Of a stretch of DNA of 64,000 nucleotides, positions 25,178 to 34,496 are shown in pieces. The notes under the pieces are model-generated. The model ran no database searches, was not told the origin of the DNA, and saw only the letters and a program-made list of their open reading frames with translations. The translations under genes and the position numbers were made by a program. Positions within the stretch are counted from its first letter, which is position 1, and the number at the start of each line of letters is the position of its first letter. The stretch covers positions 1-64,000 of the forward strand of contig MPDE01000001.1 in assembly GCA_001874335.1 (NCBI GenBank), in the 5' to 3' direction. Source of the stretch: Bacteroidetes bacterium MedPE-SWsnd-G2. Lineage in GTDB: Bacteria; Bacteroidota; Bacteroidia; Flavobacteriales; Flavobacteriaceae.

Positions 25178-25756
25178 GTGTTGAAACGTATTCTTATCAT
25201 TTTAGTTATTGTTGCAGTTGGATTATTAAGTTACTGCATTTTTGTTGAAAATATTTTTGCTCAACGATTAAGCCCGAAAGATCAAGTTGAATTTGCCTTA
25301 AACGATTTGAAGTTAGAGGTTGGTTATAACAGGCCTTCAAAAAAAGAAAGAGAAGTTTTTGGAGCCCTTGTGCCTTATAATGAAGTTTGGCGTACAGGTG
25401 CCAATGAAGCTACGACGTTTTCTACCAATAAAGACTTAACTATTATGGGTATTTGGTTACCAAAAGGAGATTACACCTTATGGACCATCCCTCAAGAAGA
25501 TAAATGGAATGTAATATTTAACACAAAACAATATCCTTGGGGCGTTGATGATCAAATGCAACCGATGAGAGAATCAAAATACGACATCTTAGAAATTGAT
25601 GTGCCAGTTGAGAAACTTCAAAAAACGGTTGAGCAGTTTACAATTTCTTTTGACAACTCTACAGGCGATTTGAATTTAACCATGGCTTGGGATAATGTTA
25701 AAATTGCTGTACCTTTAAACTACCAAACGAAGGCAACAACTTCAATTACGCAATAA
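25178..25756 (+). CDS. DUF2911 family exported protein
   Basis: 192 aa with an N-terminal hydrophobic signal/anchor (ILIILVIVAVGLLSYCIFV, 5-23) and a DUF2911 domain: RPSKKEREVFGALVPYNEVW with RTGANEATTFST, then a GDYTLWTIP strand and a C-terminal beta region. The function of DUF2911 is unknown. The start is a GTG at 25178 followed by TTG; no ATG is available before the hydrophobic stretch. A TATCTTTA element 38-45 bp upstream may be the -7 box. MeaB follows after 5 bp. Confidence 0.82.
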   Translation: MLKRILIILVIVAVGLLSYCIFVENIFAQRLSPKDQVEFALNDLKLEVGYNRPSKKEREVFGALVPYNEVWRTGANEATTFSTNKDLTIMGIWLPKGDYTLWTIPQEDKWNVIFNTKQYPWGVDDQMQPMRESKYDILEIDVPVEKLQKTVEQFTISFDNSTGDLNLTMAWDNVKIAVPLNYQTKATTSITQ

Positions 25757-25761
25757 AAACC

Positions 25762-26841
25762 TTGGCCAAAGAAAAGCATTCTAACTCATCTGCATTGCAC
25801 GAGAAAGACGGTGTAAAAGATCCAGATATCACAAACTCTGGAGCTATAAATGCTTTAAAAAAAAGAAGACAAAAGCAACCAGATGCCAAAACCCTAATTT
25901 CTGAAATCACCAAGGGTTCGATTTCGGCTTTAAGTAGGGCCATTACTTTGGTAGAAAGTTCTAATCCTAATCATTTAGAAAAAGCAAACGATGTTTTAAA
26001 GGGTTGCTTACCTTTTGCTAATAGATCTATAAGGATTGGAATTACCGGCGTTCCTGGCGTTGGTAAAAGCACCTTTATTGAAGCCTTAGGTACTTACCTT
26101 ACAGAAAAAGACAGCAAAATTGCAGTTCTTGCTATAGACCCCAGTAGTAGTATAAGTAAAGGGAGTATTCTAGGTGATAAAACGCGAATGGAAGATTTGG
26201 TAAAGACGAAAAATGCTTTTATCAGACCTTCTGCTTCAGGTGACTCCTTGGGAGGAGTAGCAAGAAAAACAAGAGAATCTATTTTACTTTGTGAAGCCGC
26301 AGGATTTGACACGATTATTATTGAAACTGTTGGTGTTGGTCAAAGCGAAACAGCGGTTCATAGCATGGTAGATTTCTTTCTACTTTTAAAATTAGCTGGT
26401 GCAGGTGACGAACTACAAGGGATAAAGCGCGGTATTATAGAAATGGCCGATGCCATTGTCATTAATAAAGCAGATGGCGATAATCTAAAACGTGCTAAGA
26501 TGGCCAAAGTAGAGTTTAATAGAGCGCTACATTTATATCCGCCAAAATCGTCAGAGTGGGCTCCAAAAGTATCTTTATGCAGTGGACTCACTAAAACAGG
26601 AATTGCTGAAACCTATGAACTTATTGAAGACTATATTTCTATAACAAAAGCAAATAATTATTTTTTCGAACATAGAAATGAACAAAATAAATTCTGGCTA
26701 CTACAAACAATTGAAGATAGAATTAAATCAAACTTCTATTCGAAACCTATTATTAAGGAAGAACTAAACCGGCAAATAGGATTAATTGCTGAAAACAAAA
26801 CAACTCCATTTGCCGCTGCAGATTATTTACTTAAGTTATGA
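25762..26841 (+). CDS. meaB: MeaB-type G-protein chaperone of methylmalonyl-CoA mutase
   Basis: GTPase that gates adenosylcobalamin loading into, and guards, the B12-dependent mutase. TTG start at 25762, 5 bp after the DUF2911 gene. In 359 aa: an unusual Lys/Ser-rich N-terminal extension of about 35 residues, then GITGVPGVGKST (P-loop, about 94-105), LAIDPSSSISKGSILGDKTR, RPSASGDSLGGVARKTRE, IETVGVGQSE (switch II) and VINKAD (guanine specificity). Together with the adenosyltransferase at 17311 it implies an active mutase elsewhere in the genome. Its stop is immediately followed by the stop of the convergent PAP2 gene. Confidence 0.93.
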   Translation: MAKEKHSNSSALHEKDGVKDPDITNSGAINALKKRRQKQPDAKTLISEITKGSISALSRAITLVESSNPNHLEKANDVLKGCLPFANRSIRIGITGVPGVGKSTFIEALGTYLTEKDSKIAVLAIDPSSSISKGSILGDKTRMEDLVKTKNAFIRPSASGDSLGGVARKTRESILLCEAAGFDTIIIETVGVGQSETAVHSMVDFFLLLKLAGAGDELQGIKRGIIEMADAIVINKADGDNLKRAKMAKVEFNRALHLYPPKSSEWAPKVSLCSGLTKTGIAETYELIEDYISITKANNYFFEHRNEQNKFWLLQTIEDRIKSNFYSKPIIKEELNRQIGLIAENKTTPFAAADYLLKL

Positions 26842-27408
26842 TTAAGCGAATTTCTTAATTGCTTTTTGGTTAATTCTATAGAATAAATACCCTGAAAATC
26901 CTCCGAAAATTAATCCGCAGAATACATCTAGAGGATAGTGTACCCCTATATATATTCTACTATACCCCATAGCTAAAGACCATGCAAAAAGTATATAAAC
27001 TAGATATTTAAATCGTGGTTTAAGCATCAAGCCAGAAAATATAGCTACTGCCATAGAGTTTGAAGAGTGTCCAGAAAAATAACCATATTGTCCTCCACAA
27101 TGCTCCTTAACCAAACGCATCACTTCTAGCACACCTTCTTGATGACAAGGTCTAAAACGTTTAAATCCGTGTTTAAACAAATTAGTGACCTGATCTGTGA
27201 ATAATACCATCAATGCGATAACAACAACGCTTGTAATAAAAGCGCGTTTACCTATAAGCTTATAAATATGAAAAAGGAGAAATGCATACAAAGGCGCCCA
27301 ATAAAATTTGGTGGTATAAAACATCCAAAACCCATCCCAGGCATCCACACCTAAACCGTTTAAATATAGAAACAACTCGGTGTCAAATTGGAGTAACTGC
27401 TCTATCAT
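26842..27408 (-). CDS. PAP2-family membrane phosphatase
   Basis: 188 aa, five or six membrane helices, with the three-part acid phosphatase motif: KHGFKRFRP, then FSGHSSNSM, then RIYIGVHYPLD (conserved Arg, His and Asp). Likely dephosphorylates a lipid pyrophosphate or phospholipid at the outer face of the inner membrane; undecaprenyl-pyrophosphate is a candidate but cannot be proved here. Overlaps the upstream 75-aa gene by 4 bp (ATGA-type). Its 3' end touches that of meaB. Confidence 0.9.
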   Translation of the reverse strand: MIEQLLQFDTELFLYLNGLGVDAWDGFWMFYTTKFYWAPLYAFLLFHIYKLIGKRAFITSVVVIALMVLFTDQVTNLFKHGFKRFRPCHQEGVLEVMRLVKEHCGGQYGYFSGHSSNSMAVAIFSGLMLKPRFKYLVYILFAWSLAMGYSRIYIGVHYPLDVFCGLIFGGFSGYLFYRINQKAIKKFA

Positions 27409-27632
27409 TCGTCGTACTTTGAGATTTCGCTATCGTAAAAATCGGTAGCGGCATTTATTAAATTTTCCATTTCGTTTTCCAATTCCTTTTGGTCATGTTC
27501 ATCAAATTCTTCTAACCACTCCACCTCATCATTTTCTAAATTAATGATGAACCGAGGAAAATCGGTATGAATAATATAAATAGCGTCTGGAAATGCTGTA
27601 TTATCACCGAGAATAAATTTTGGTAACTCCAT
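27405..27632 (-). CDS. Small acidic conserved hypothetical protein
   Basis: 75 aa, acidic (many Glu/Asp, ending SEISKYDE). It starts MELPKFILGDNTAFPDAIYI and has a central FIINLENDEVEWLEEF strand-turn-helix. No motif of known function. Its stop overlaps the PAP2 start by 4 bp and it lies 13 bp after the MATE gene, so the three are probably one transcript. Similar short proteins accompany PAP2 genes in flavobacteria as far as I recall. Confidence 0.7.
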   Translation of the reverse strand: MELPKFILGDNTAFPDAIYIIHTDFPRFIINLENDEVEWLEEFDEHDQKELENEMENLINAATDFYDSEISKYDE

Positions 27633-27645
27633 ATTTAAAGTAAAA

Positions 27646-29022
27646 TTATTTTTGCTGTAAAATTAAACGCTTTGTAATATAATCAAACCGAATATACAAT
27701 AAAATAGCAGCACTTGTTAACCCTGCTAATAATCCAATCCAAATACCAAGACTTGCCAAATTCTCTTCTTTCCCCAAATAATAACTAATTGGAAAGCCAA
27801 TAACCCAGTAAGCTAAAAAGGTAATTAGAGTTGGAATTTTTACATCCTGAAGTCCTCTAAGTGCACCAAGTGTTATGACTTGAATACTATCACTAATTTG
27901 AAAAACTGCTCCAGCAATAAGCAAAGTAGATGCTATTTTCATTACCTCGGCATTATCGATGGCATTTGAAGGGTCATCAAGATCCACATAAATTTGAGGT
28001 AAAACCTCATGCAAAGCCAAAAACAACAGTGCAAATACAAATGCGAATATTGATCCTAATAAAAATATAGATTTTGCTATTCGCCTTAAATCAATATAAT
28101 TCTTTAATCCTTTTTGATTACCGACTCTAATCATTGCTGCAACACTAAAACCTGTAGCGACCATAAAGGTCATCGAAGACAGGTTTAAAGCAATCTGGTT
28201 TGCCGCCTGAGGGTTTTTACCCAAAGTACCACTTAACCAAATGGCGCCAGTAAAAATTGCGACTTCAAAAAACATTTGCATCGCACTTGGGATACCGAGA
28301 TTAAAGATTTTCTTTAATTCTATCCATTTTAATTTGAAAAAATCTAAATCGGTTACGTAATATTTAGACTTTTCTCTTTTTCTAAGAATGTACCAAATAT
28401 AAAGCACCATAACCGCCCTCGAAATTAATGTCCCTAAGGCAGCTCCAACAATTCCCATTTCTGGAAACCCGAATTTCCCAAAAATTAAAAGGTAATTTAG
28501 AACAATATTAATCACATTAGAAACAATGGTCGCATACATGGGATACTTTGTTAATGACAAACCATCACTAAACTGCTTAAACGCCTGAAAAATAATAAGC
28601 GGCACCATTGAAAACGCCACAAGATCTAAATACGGTAATGCCAATACCACCACCTCTTCAGGCTGTTTCATAACGTACATTAATGGCTTTGCGAGTAAAA
28701 GCATTCCAAATAAAAGCAAGCCTAAAACAATACATAAAAACAAGCCATGTTTAAAAGATGATTTTCCTGAAGCATAAGCTTTACTTGAATCTGACTCGGC
28801 AATTAGAGGTGTAATAGCTGTTGAAAAACCTATACCTAAAGACATTGCTACAAAAATAAAACTATTACCTAATGACACAGCAGCTAGTTCTGCTGTACCT
28901 AATTGGCCCACCATTATATTATCTACAAGACTTACAAACGTATGCCCAAGCATTCCCATCATTACAGGAGTTGCCAATTTAAGATTGTACTTAAACTCTT
29001 TAGTATAATTATTTAAAATCAC
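27646..29022 (-). CDS. MATE family multidrug/toxin efflux transporter
   Basis: Twelve-helix inner-membrane exporter driven by a sodium or proton gradient. 458 aa, the usual length, with two similar halves. The first helix region (LKLATPVMMGMLGHTFVSLV followed by DNIMVGQLGTAELAAVSLG) is characteristic of NorM-like MATE proteins; the second half begins with FFEVAIFTGAIWLSGTLG. Substrate is not predictable. First gene of a short operon with the 75-aa protein and PAP2. Confidence 0.92.
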   Translation of the reverse strand: MILNNYTKEFKYNLKLATPVMMGMLGHTFVSLVDNIMVGQLGTAELAAVSLGNSFIFVAMSLGIGFSTAITPLIAESDSSKAYASGKSSFKHGLFLCIVLGLLLFGMLLLAKPLMYVMKQPEEVVVLALPYLDLVAFSMVPLIIFQAFKQFSDGLSLTKYPMYATIVSNVINIVLNYLLIFGKFGFPEMGIVGAALGTLISRAVMVLYIWYILRKREKSKYYVTDLDFFKLKWIELKKIFNLGIPSAMQMFFEVAIFTGAIWLSGTLGKNPQAANQIALNLSSMTFMVATGFSVAAMIRVGNQKGLKNYIDLRRIAKSIFLLGSIFAFVFALLFLALHEVLPQIYVDLDDPSNAIDNAEVMKIASTLLIAGAVFQISDSIQVITLGALRGLQDVKIPTLITFLAYWVIGFPISYYLGKEENLASLGIWIGLLAGLTSAAILLYIRFDYITKRLILQQK

Positions 29023-29234
29023 TGGAAAAAATTAAGCCACAAAGATAAACTATCCATAGAAGTAATTTTACATATACCGATTAATTGCAAATCAGGAACT
29101 TCAAATCAAGCAACAATTAACAATTAAAGGATCCGTTGTTAATAAGTTTTAACTTTTCAAACTTTCATAACTCTCTCATTTTAAGTATTTTTACTACAAG
29201 ATTTACAGGCCTTTATTGCACAATAAATTAGGGC

Positions 29235-29282
29235 ATGAAAACTTTTAAAGAAACTTTTAGCTATTATTTTAGAGGGATTTAA
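29235..29282 (+). CDS. Possible 15-aa peptide ahead of a terminator
   Basis: ATG AAA ACT ... TAA encodes MKTFKETFSYYFRGI. It ends 25 bp before a perfect terminator hairpin, and a TATTTTTA element lies 42-49 bp upstream. This could be a small-peptide mRNA or a chance ORF inside a small RNA of roughly 135 nt. There is no homology evidence. Confidence 0.3.
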   Translation: MKTFKETFSYYFRGI

Positions 29283-29307
29283 AAATTATATTTAAAGTTT
29301 CAAATAG

Positions 29308-29335
29308 AAAAAAAGGGGAGCTTTCCCCTTTTTTT
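29308..29335. terminator. Strong hairpin terminator, symmetrical
   Basis: A-run, GGGGA, loop GCT, TCCCC, T-run. The A- and T-runs make it able to work on both strands: for a plus-strand transcript from about 29200, or for the ATP-grasp gene 180 bp away on the minus strand. Confidence 0.85.
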
Positions 29336-29514
29336 ATTGTCCATTTGTTGATAAGCATGGTATTCTTTATTTCACCAGTAAAAAAATAATACCGAAGGTT
29401 TTTCAATTGAATCCTACACAGTCGAATCCCTTCATAACCTAAACTATAGTTATCAAAATGGATTAAGTAGATTGTACCAAGTTGACATTTCGGAAATTTT
29501 AAAAACCAAAAAAA

Positions 29515-30618
29515 TTAATTAACTCCTTTTCGAATTAACCAATCTTTAAATCGGCGCAGTGTTGGCAAAGGATCTTTTACTATTGAAGGAACTTCTGTAT
29601 TTTGAATTAAAAACTTTAGGTTTAAAAGCATCCAAGGTTTCTTCACTGCATATTTTAAAACACCTTTAAATCTAACATAATTTATAAACCTATAAGTTTG
29701 TGCCTCAACTGCCTTATCAAGCGCCATTTGTAAACTTAGGTAAGGAAAATTTATTCCAGATACTTTTGATGCTTCCACACTTCCCCAAAACCTGGCATTG
29801 ATTTCAATTACTTTAAAATCATTTTGGTTTTGGTCAAAGCGCAAATCAATATGAGCAACCCCCGACCAATTAAGTCTTTTCATTAACTGTTTAACAACAT
29901 CTAAAATATCTTCTTGAGGCAAAAACTCCAGGCCTAATTGGGGTGCAAAGGGTGTATCTCCTTGTAAATATCCTTTTTGAATTGTATAAGCCAAAATTTC
30001 ACCTTCATTGCAAATCACACTACAATCGATATCATATCCTTCAATAAATTCCTGTATAAAAAGATTGTTGCTAGGGTTAACGGAAAGATGTTTATGAAAT
30101 GCTTCTATGGATTGCAATTTGACAATTCCATCACCTCCTTTTTCATCAATTGGTTTAATGAGAATAGGAAAATTTAATTGCTCTATAAGCTCTAAATCAC
30201 CATTATAGGTAATTGATTTTGGAAGAGGCAATTTCTCATTCTCAAGAAAGACAGCCAATTTTTGTTTATCAATAGCAACTTCAAAATCGGATACATTTGG
30301 CAATGGAATACAGGCCGTATCTTCTAAAAATTGAGTTTTATTTCTGATAAAAAAAGAAATCTCTTCTTCTGCAATAGGTAATATGATATCTATATGCTGT
30401 TCTATAATAATTGATCTGATAAATTTCACCTTATCAATCTCAGAAAGAATATCATAATAGATATAAGAATGAGTATACTTAGAATACTTAATTGGTGCTT
30501 TCTCTCTTGCAGATAAAACAACAAATTCATACCGCTTAAACTCCTTTAAACAATGTAAAACCGATACTGCCCATGTACTATGGCCATCAGGTATAAGTAT
30601 TCTATAGTTTTGCTTCAT
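29515..30618 (-). CDS. ATP-grasp ligase/carboxylase-like protein
   Basis: 367 aa with an N-terminal Rossmann-like part (RILIPDGHSTWAVSVLHCLK) and a central ATP-grasp fold: FPILIKPIDEKGGDGIVKL (lysine and glycine-rich loop), LFIQEFIEGYDIDCSVI, and the metal-binding FKVIEINARFWGS near 270. Such stand-alone enzymes join a carboxylate to an amine or thiol, or carboxylate a substrate; they are also found in glycan or peptide modification loci. The substrate is unknown. A 9-bp gap separates it from the upstream oxidoreductase gene, so they are likely co-transcribed. Confidence 0.82.
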   Translation of the reverse strand: MKQNYRILIPDGHSTWAVSVLHCLKEFKRYEFVVLSAREKAPIKYSKYTHSYIYYDILSEIDKVKFIRSIIIEQHIDIILPIAEEEISFFIRNKTQFLEDTACIPLPNVSDFEVAIDKQKLAVFLENEKLPLPKSITYNGDLELIEQLNFPILIKPIDEKGGDGIVKLQSIEAFHKHLSVNPSNNLFIQEFIEGYDIDCSVICNEGEILAYTIQKGYLQGDTPFAPQLGLEFLPQEDILDVVKQLMKRLNWSGVAHIDLRFDQNQNDFKVIEINARFWGSVEASKVSGINFPYLSLQMALDKAVEAQTYRFINYVRFKGVLKYAVKKPWMLLNLKFLIQNTEVPSIVKDPLPTLRRFKDWLIRKGVN

Positions 30619-30627
30619 CGGCTATTT

Positions 30628-31575
30628 TTAAATGGATATTTCAGCCATTTCAGCTTTAGCAGCACCAAACTCCTGAATCATTTCTTCAACAATTTTTGCC
30701 GCTGGTTTTATGTCATGAATCAGGCCTGCTATCTGGCCAATTTCTAATTCGCCATCTTCTAAATCGCCTTCAAACATTCCTCGTTTTGCTCTTGCTCTAC
30801 CTAACAATTGGGTAAGTTCTTCTTTTGTAGTTCCTTTATCATAAAGCGCCTTTACTTCATTGAAAAATTTGTTTTTAATGAGTCTAACTGGAGCCAGTTC
30901 TTTTAACGTTAATTGCGTATCACCTTCCTTGGCTTCAACAACACTATTTTTAAAGTTTATATGAGCCGAAGATTCTTCACTTGCTACAAAACGGCTACCT
31001 ACTTGAACGGCATCTGCACCTAAAACCATTGCTGCCAACATTCCTTTACCACTTGCAATTCCTCCTGCCGCAATTAAAGGCACCGACAGTTGTTCTTTAA
31101 CCATAGGAATTAAAGTTAAGGTTGTCGTTTCTTCCCTCCCATTGTGTCCCCCAGCTTCGAAGCCTTCAGCAACAACGGCATCGACTCCAGCGGCTTCTGC
31201 CTTTAATGCAAATTTCACACTACTTACGACATGAACTACTGTTACTCCTCTTTCCTTTAACCAACTGGTCCAAGTTTTAGGATTTCCTGCTGAAGTAAAA
31301 ACTATTTTAACGCCTTCTTCAACAATAATATCCATAATCTCAACAATGTTGGGATATAGCATAGGTACATTAACCCCAAAAGGTTTATCTGTTGCTGCTT
31401 TACATTTTTGAATATGAGATCTCAAAACATCAGGGTACATTGATCCTGCGCCTATTAAGCCCAATCCTCCTGCATTACTTACTGCCGAAGCTAACCGCCA
31501 ACCACTATTCCAAATCATTCCAGCTTGGATTAATGGATATTCTATATTGAAAAGGGAAGTAATTCTATTTGCCAT
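30628..31575 (-). CDS. FMN-dependent nitronate monooxygenase / FabK-like enoyl reductase
   Basis: 315-aa TIM-barrel flavoprotein. Visible parts are the N-terminal PLIQAGMIWNSGWRLASAVS, the AGGLGLIGAG turn, VVAEGFEAGGHNGR (active-site His region) and the phosphate-binding AAGGIASGKGMLAAMVLGAD and GADAVQVGSRF. The family includes nitronate monooxygenases (detoxifying nitroalkanes) and FabK enoyl-ACP reductases; sequence alone does not separate them. ATG directly follows the subtilase stop on the same strand (0-bp gap). Confidence 0.82.
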   Translation of the reverse strand: MANRITSLFNIEYPLIQAGMIWNSGWRLASAVSNAGGLGLIGAGSMYPDVLRSHIQKCKAATDKPFGVNVPMLYPNIVEIMDIIVEEGVKIVFTSAGNPKTWTSWLKERGVTVVHVVSSVKFALKAEAAGVDAVVAEGFEAGGHNGREETTTLTLIPMVKEQLSVPLIAAGGIASGKGMLAAMVLGADAVQVGSRFVASEESSAHINFKNSVVEAKEGDTQLTLKELAPVRLIKNKFFNEVKALYDKGTTKEELTQLLGRARAKRGMFEGDLEDGELEIGQIAGLIHDIKPAAKIVEEMIQEFGAAKAEMAEISI

Positions 31576-33189
31576 TTATTGTTTAAGTAGTTTTATTGTT
31601 TTTGTGAATTTTGGAGACTCAATTTTAAGAAAATACATTCCTGAAGACAACCATGAAACATCTACACGTTGCTGCGTAGATTTCAATTTAAACGCATAAA
31701 TTTCCTTTCCTAAAATATTAATCACCTTAATACTCTCCCCTATTAACTGTGGAGAAAAATTGATTGTTAAATGAGTAGTAACTGGATTTGGAAATACATT
31801 TATTTTCACGTCATTCTGAACATCGTTTAAAGATAAAGTAGATTGCAAAGCATCATACAAATCTGGTATACCATGTCCCAAATTAAAATCTGGAGTATCA
31901 TATTGCGATGCCGATTGACGCACAATGTCCTTCATTTGCTCAGCATCTAATTCTGGTAATGCTTGCCATAAACTTGCAATTCCGCCAGCTAATATCGGAG
32001 CGCTAAAAGATGTACCATTATTGAATACAACATCATTTAAATTATCAATTACTGCAGAAGAAACTCCACGAGCAACCACATCTGGTTTTAGGATTGGCTG
32101 ATTACCATCTCCAACCGAACTAAACCATGCATAGTCTCCAACGGCATCAACAGCTCCAATTGAAAATACCAATTCGGCATCTGCTGGAGCACCAACTATA
32201 TTCCATTCATTTGCTCCAGAATTTCCAGCTGAATTCACAACCAAGATTCCTTTTTCTGCAGCTATATTCGCTCCTTTAGAAATATATGCTGTCACGCCAT
32301 TCATGTCGGCAGGCGTATAACTGTAGCTTGAGTTATTATAAACCGTATAACCCAATGATGAATTAATAATATCCACACCCAAACTATCTGCTCGTTCTGC
32401 TGCTTCAACCCAATAACTTTCTTCCACGGGATTTTCACTTGTAGCATCTTCAGTTCTAAACAAATAAAACGATGCATCAGGTGCAGTTCCCACAAACTCC
32501 CCTTCTATATAGCCACCCATATTACTTAAAACTTTTGTACCGTGATTACTTGTTGTATTTTCATATACATTTTCATTACGGTCCACAAAATCGTAGCCTC
32601 CCAAAATATCGTTGTTATCTCTTAATCTTTGAAATCCATCAATCGAGTTTACTCCAGGGAAACCAGCATCCAAAACAGCTACTACAACGCCTTCTCCAGT
32701 ATAATCGTCTAAATGTAAAAGAGGAACGTTGAGCATAATGGCTTGATTTGCAGAGTTGCCATAATCAAATTCGGCTTGCTGATCAATACCTTCCCACTTG
32801 TCATAGAAATTTGACACTCTGGACGACGCATTTAAAACATGATTTGCATAATCTATAGACGCTACAAAAGTTAAATCTTCTAAAGCTTCAATAGCACTAA
32901 ATTCACCTCTAACATGAACAGCATTAAACCATTTAGACTTCGCAAGAACCGTTATACCGTCCTCAAGTTTTAGTGTTGAAATATAAGATTCGTTTACGGG
33001 AACATCTCTTACATCAATAGCAATACCATCGTCAAGTTTTCTATCAATTGCAGTTTGAGTTAAAATGGAAATTGGATTCGCCAATGCATCTTCTACATTT
33101 TCTTTATCCGTGAAATATACCCATGCATCTTCTTGGCTCCATCCTAAAAAAGGAATTAGAGCAAACAATACCAGTATTATTTTTTTCAT
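31576..33189 (-). CDS. Secreted subtilisin-like (S8) protease with T9SS sorting domain
   Basis: 537 aa. Signal peptide 1-18. The S8 catalytic triad is complete: D174 in VVAVLDAGFPG, H216 in NHGTKVLSNMGG, S394 in NGTSFSAPI, with the oxyanion Asn near VVNSAGNSG (318-326). Residues about 465-537 are a type A T9SS C-terminal domain, starting VFPNPVTTHLTINFS and ending TKTIKLLKQ, so it is exported across the outer membrane and probably attached to the surface. About 120 N-terminal residues could be a propeptide. It follows mnmA by 35 bp; the oxidoreductase gene follows without a gap. Confidence 0.93.
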   Translation of the reverse strand: MKKIILVLFALIPFLGWSQEDAWVYFTDKENVEDALANPISILTQTAIDRKLDDGIAIDVRDVPVNESYISTLKLEDGITVLAKSKWFNAVHVRGEFSAIEALEDLTFVASIDYANHVLNASSRVSNFYDKWEGIDQQAEFDYGNSANQAIMLNVPLLHLDDYTGEGVVVAVLDAGFPGVNSIDGFQRLRDNNDILGGYDFVDRNENVYENTTSNHGTKVLSNMGGYIEGEFVGTAPDASFYLFRTEDATSENPVEESYWVEAAERADSLGVDIINSSLGYTVYNNSSYSYTPADMNGVTAYISKGANIAAEKGILVVNSAGNSGANEWNIVGAPADAELVFSIGAVDAVGDYAWFSSVGDGNQPILKPDVVARGVSSAVIDNLNDVVFNNGTSFSAPILAGGIASLWQALPELDAEQMKDIVRQSASQYDTPDFNLGHGIPDLYDALQSTLSLNDVQNDVKINVFPNPVTTHLTINFSPQLIGESIKVINILGKEIYAFKLKSTQQRVDVSWLSSGMYFLKIESPKFTKTIKLLKQ

Positions 33190-33224
33190 AGTATTAATTA
33201 CAATTCAAAGGGTTGAATTGCAAT

Positions 33225-34412
33225 TTAAGAAATAACTCCCGAACCAACTAACTCGTCTTCACAATACCATGCTACAAACTGTCCTTCGGTAATTGCCGAC
33301 TGTAAATTTTTAAATTCAACAAAAAGTCCGCCTTCAACTTTATGAAGTATCGCGTTTTCAAGCGGTTGCCTATATCTAATTCTTGCCTTAACAGGCATAG
33401 TCTCCCCATTGTTTAAAGCTAAATCTTCTCTAATCCAATGTAGCTCATCTTCGGTAACAAAAAGGGCTCTTTTTAGTAAACCTGGATGCGATTTACCTTG
33501 ACCCGTATAAATCACATTCTCGTTTACATCGGTATCAATGACAAACAGTGGCTCAACTGTCCCACCAACTGCCAAACCTTTTCGCTGGCCTTTTGTAAAA
33601 TAATGTGCACCTTGATGCTTACCAACCGTTGTGCCGTCGGTTAAATTATACTCCTGCTTTCTACTTAAATACTCCAATCTATCTTGGTCTGTATTAAACT
33701 CAGTAACCTCTTCTTGATATTTAGGTAAACTAGATGGCACCTCCACAATCACACCTTCTTTAGGTTTTAATTGTTGTTGAAGGAATTCTGGCAATCTCAC
33801 TTTTCCAATAAAGCAAAGTCCTTGTGAATCTTTTTTATCAGCAGTAACTAAATCTAATTTTGTAGCTATTTCACGAACCTCAGGTTTTGTTAATTCACCT
33901 ATAGGAAATAACGTTCTTGATAATTGCTCTTGAGACAATTGACATAAAAAATAAGATTGATCTTTATTAGTATCAACACCAGACAATAATTGATATACCT
34001 CTTTGTCATTCTGATGTAATGTACCTTTTCTACAATAGTGTCCTGTAGCTACATAATCTGCACCTAAATCTAATGCGATTTTAAGAAACACATCAAACTT
34101 AATTTCTCTATTACATAGTACATCTGGATTAGGTGTTCTCCCTTTCTTATATTCATCAAACATATAATCAACAATACGCTCCTTATATTGTTCACTTAAA
34201 TCAACAGTTTGAAAAGGAATACCAAGTTTCTCAGCTACTAACATAGCGTCATTACTGTCATCCAACCAAGGGCACTCATCAGAAATAGTTACAGAATCAT
34301 CATGCCAATTTTTCATAAACAATCCTATAACCTCATAGCCTTGCTCTTTCAACAAATATGCTGCTACACTTGAATCTACTCCTCCAGAAAGTCCTACTAT
34401 TACTCGTTTCAT
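33225..34412 (-). CDS. mnmA: tRNA-specific 2-thiouridylase MnmA
   Basis: Installs the 2-thio group on U34 of Lys, Glu and Gln tRNAs. 395 aa. The PP-loop SGGVDSS is at 9-15; the catalytic cysteines are C100 ([12 protein letters not shown]) and C200 ([10 protein letters not shown]). An insertion of about 25 residues around [21 protein letters not shown]-terminal to C200, makes it longer than the E. coli enzyme and appears typical of this phylum. A TAATTTTG element ends 4 bases before the ATG, so the mRNA may be leaderless. Confidence 0.95.
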   Translation of the reverse strand: MKRVIVGLSGGVDSSVAAYLLKEQGYEVIGLFMKNWHDDSVTISDECPWLDDSNDAMLVAEKLGIPFQTVDLSEQYKERIVDYMFDEYKKGRTPNPDVLCNREIKFDVFLKIALDLGADYVATGHYCRKGTLHQNDKEVYQLLSGVDTNKDQSYFLCQLSQEQLSRTLFPIGELTKPEVREIATKLDLVTADKKDSQGLCFIGKVRLPEFLQQQLKPKEGVIVEVPSSLPKYQEEVTEFNTDQDRLEYLSRKQEYNLTDGTTVGKHQGAHYFTKGQRKGLAVGGTVEPLFVIDTDVNENVIYTGQGKSHPGLLKRALFVTEDELHWIREDLALNNGETMPVKARIRYRQPLENAILHKVEGGLFVEFKNLQSAITEGQFVAWYCEDELVGSGVIS

Positions 34413-34416
34413 TTTG

Positions 34417-34424
34417 CAAAATTA
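34417..34424 (-). promoter_or_regulatory. -7 element abutting the mnmA start codon
   Basis: TAATTTTG on the minus strand, followed by CAAA and the ATG. If this is the promoter, transcription starts at or within a base or two of the start codon. No TTG at ideal spacing is visible. Confidence 0.5.
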
Positions 34425-34430
34425 CTAAAT

Positions 34431-34456
34431 AAAAAAAAGCTACCCTATGGGCAGCT
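34431..34456 (-). terminator. Terminator after the YwqK-like gene
   Basis: Minus strand AGCTGCCC, loop ATA, GGGTAGCT (one G-U pair), then eight T. It lies 40 bp past the stop at 34497 and just before the mnmA promoter. Confidence 0.8.
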
Positions 34457-34496
34457 ATTTAATTTTCAAATGAATACTATAGTATTAAGCTATAGA

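Larger units (their letters stand above)
29023..29514. other. 492-bp intergenic gap with a hairpin terminator and a possible tiny transcript
   Basis: Between the MATE start and the ATP-grasp stop. It contains an inverted repeat TTAACAA / TTGTTAA (29117-29123 and 29136-29142), a TATTTTTA possible -7 element (29186-29193), a 15-codon ORF (29235-29282) and a strong hairpin (29308-29335). From 29340 to 29514 nothing is seen. Confidence 0.7.
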
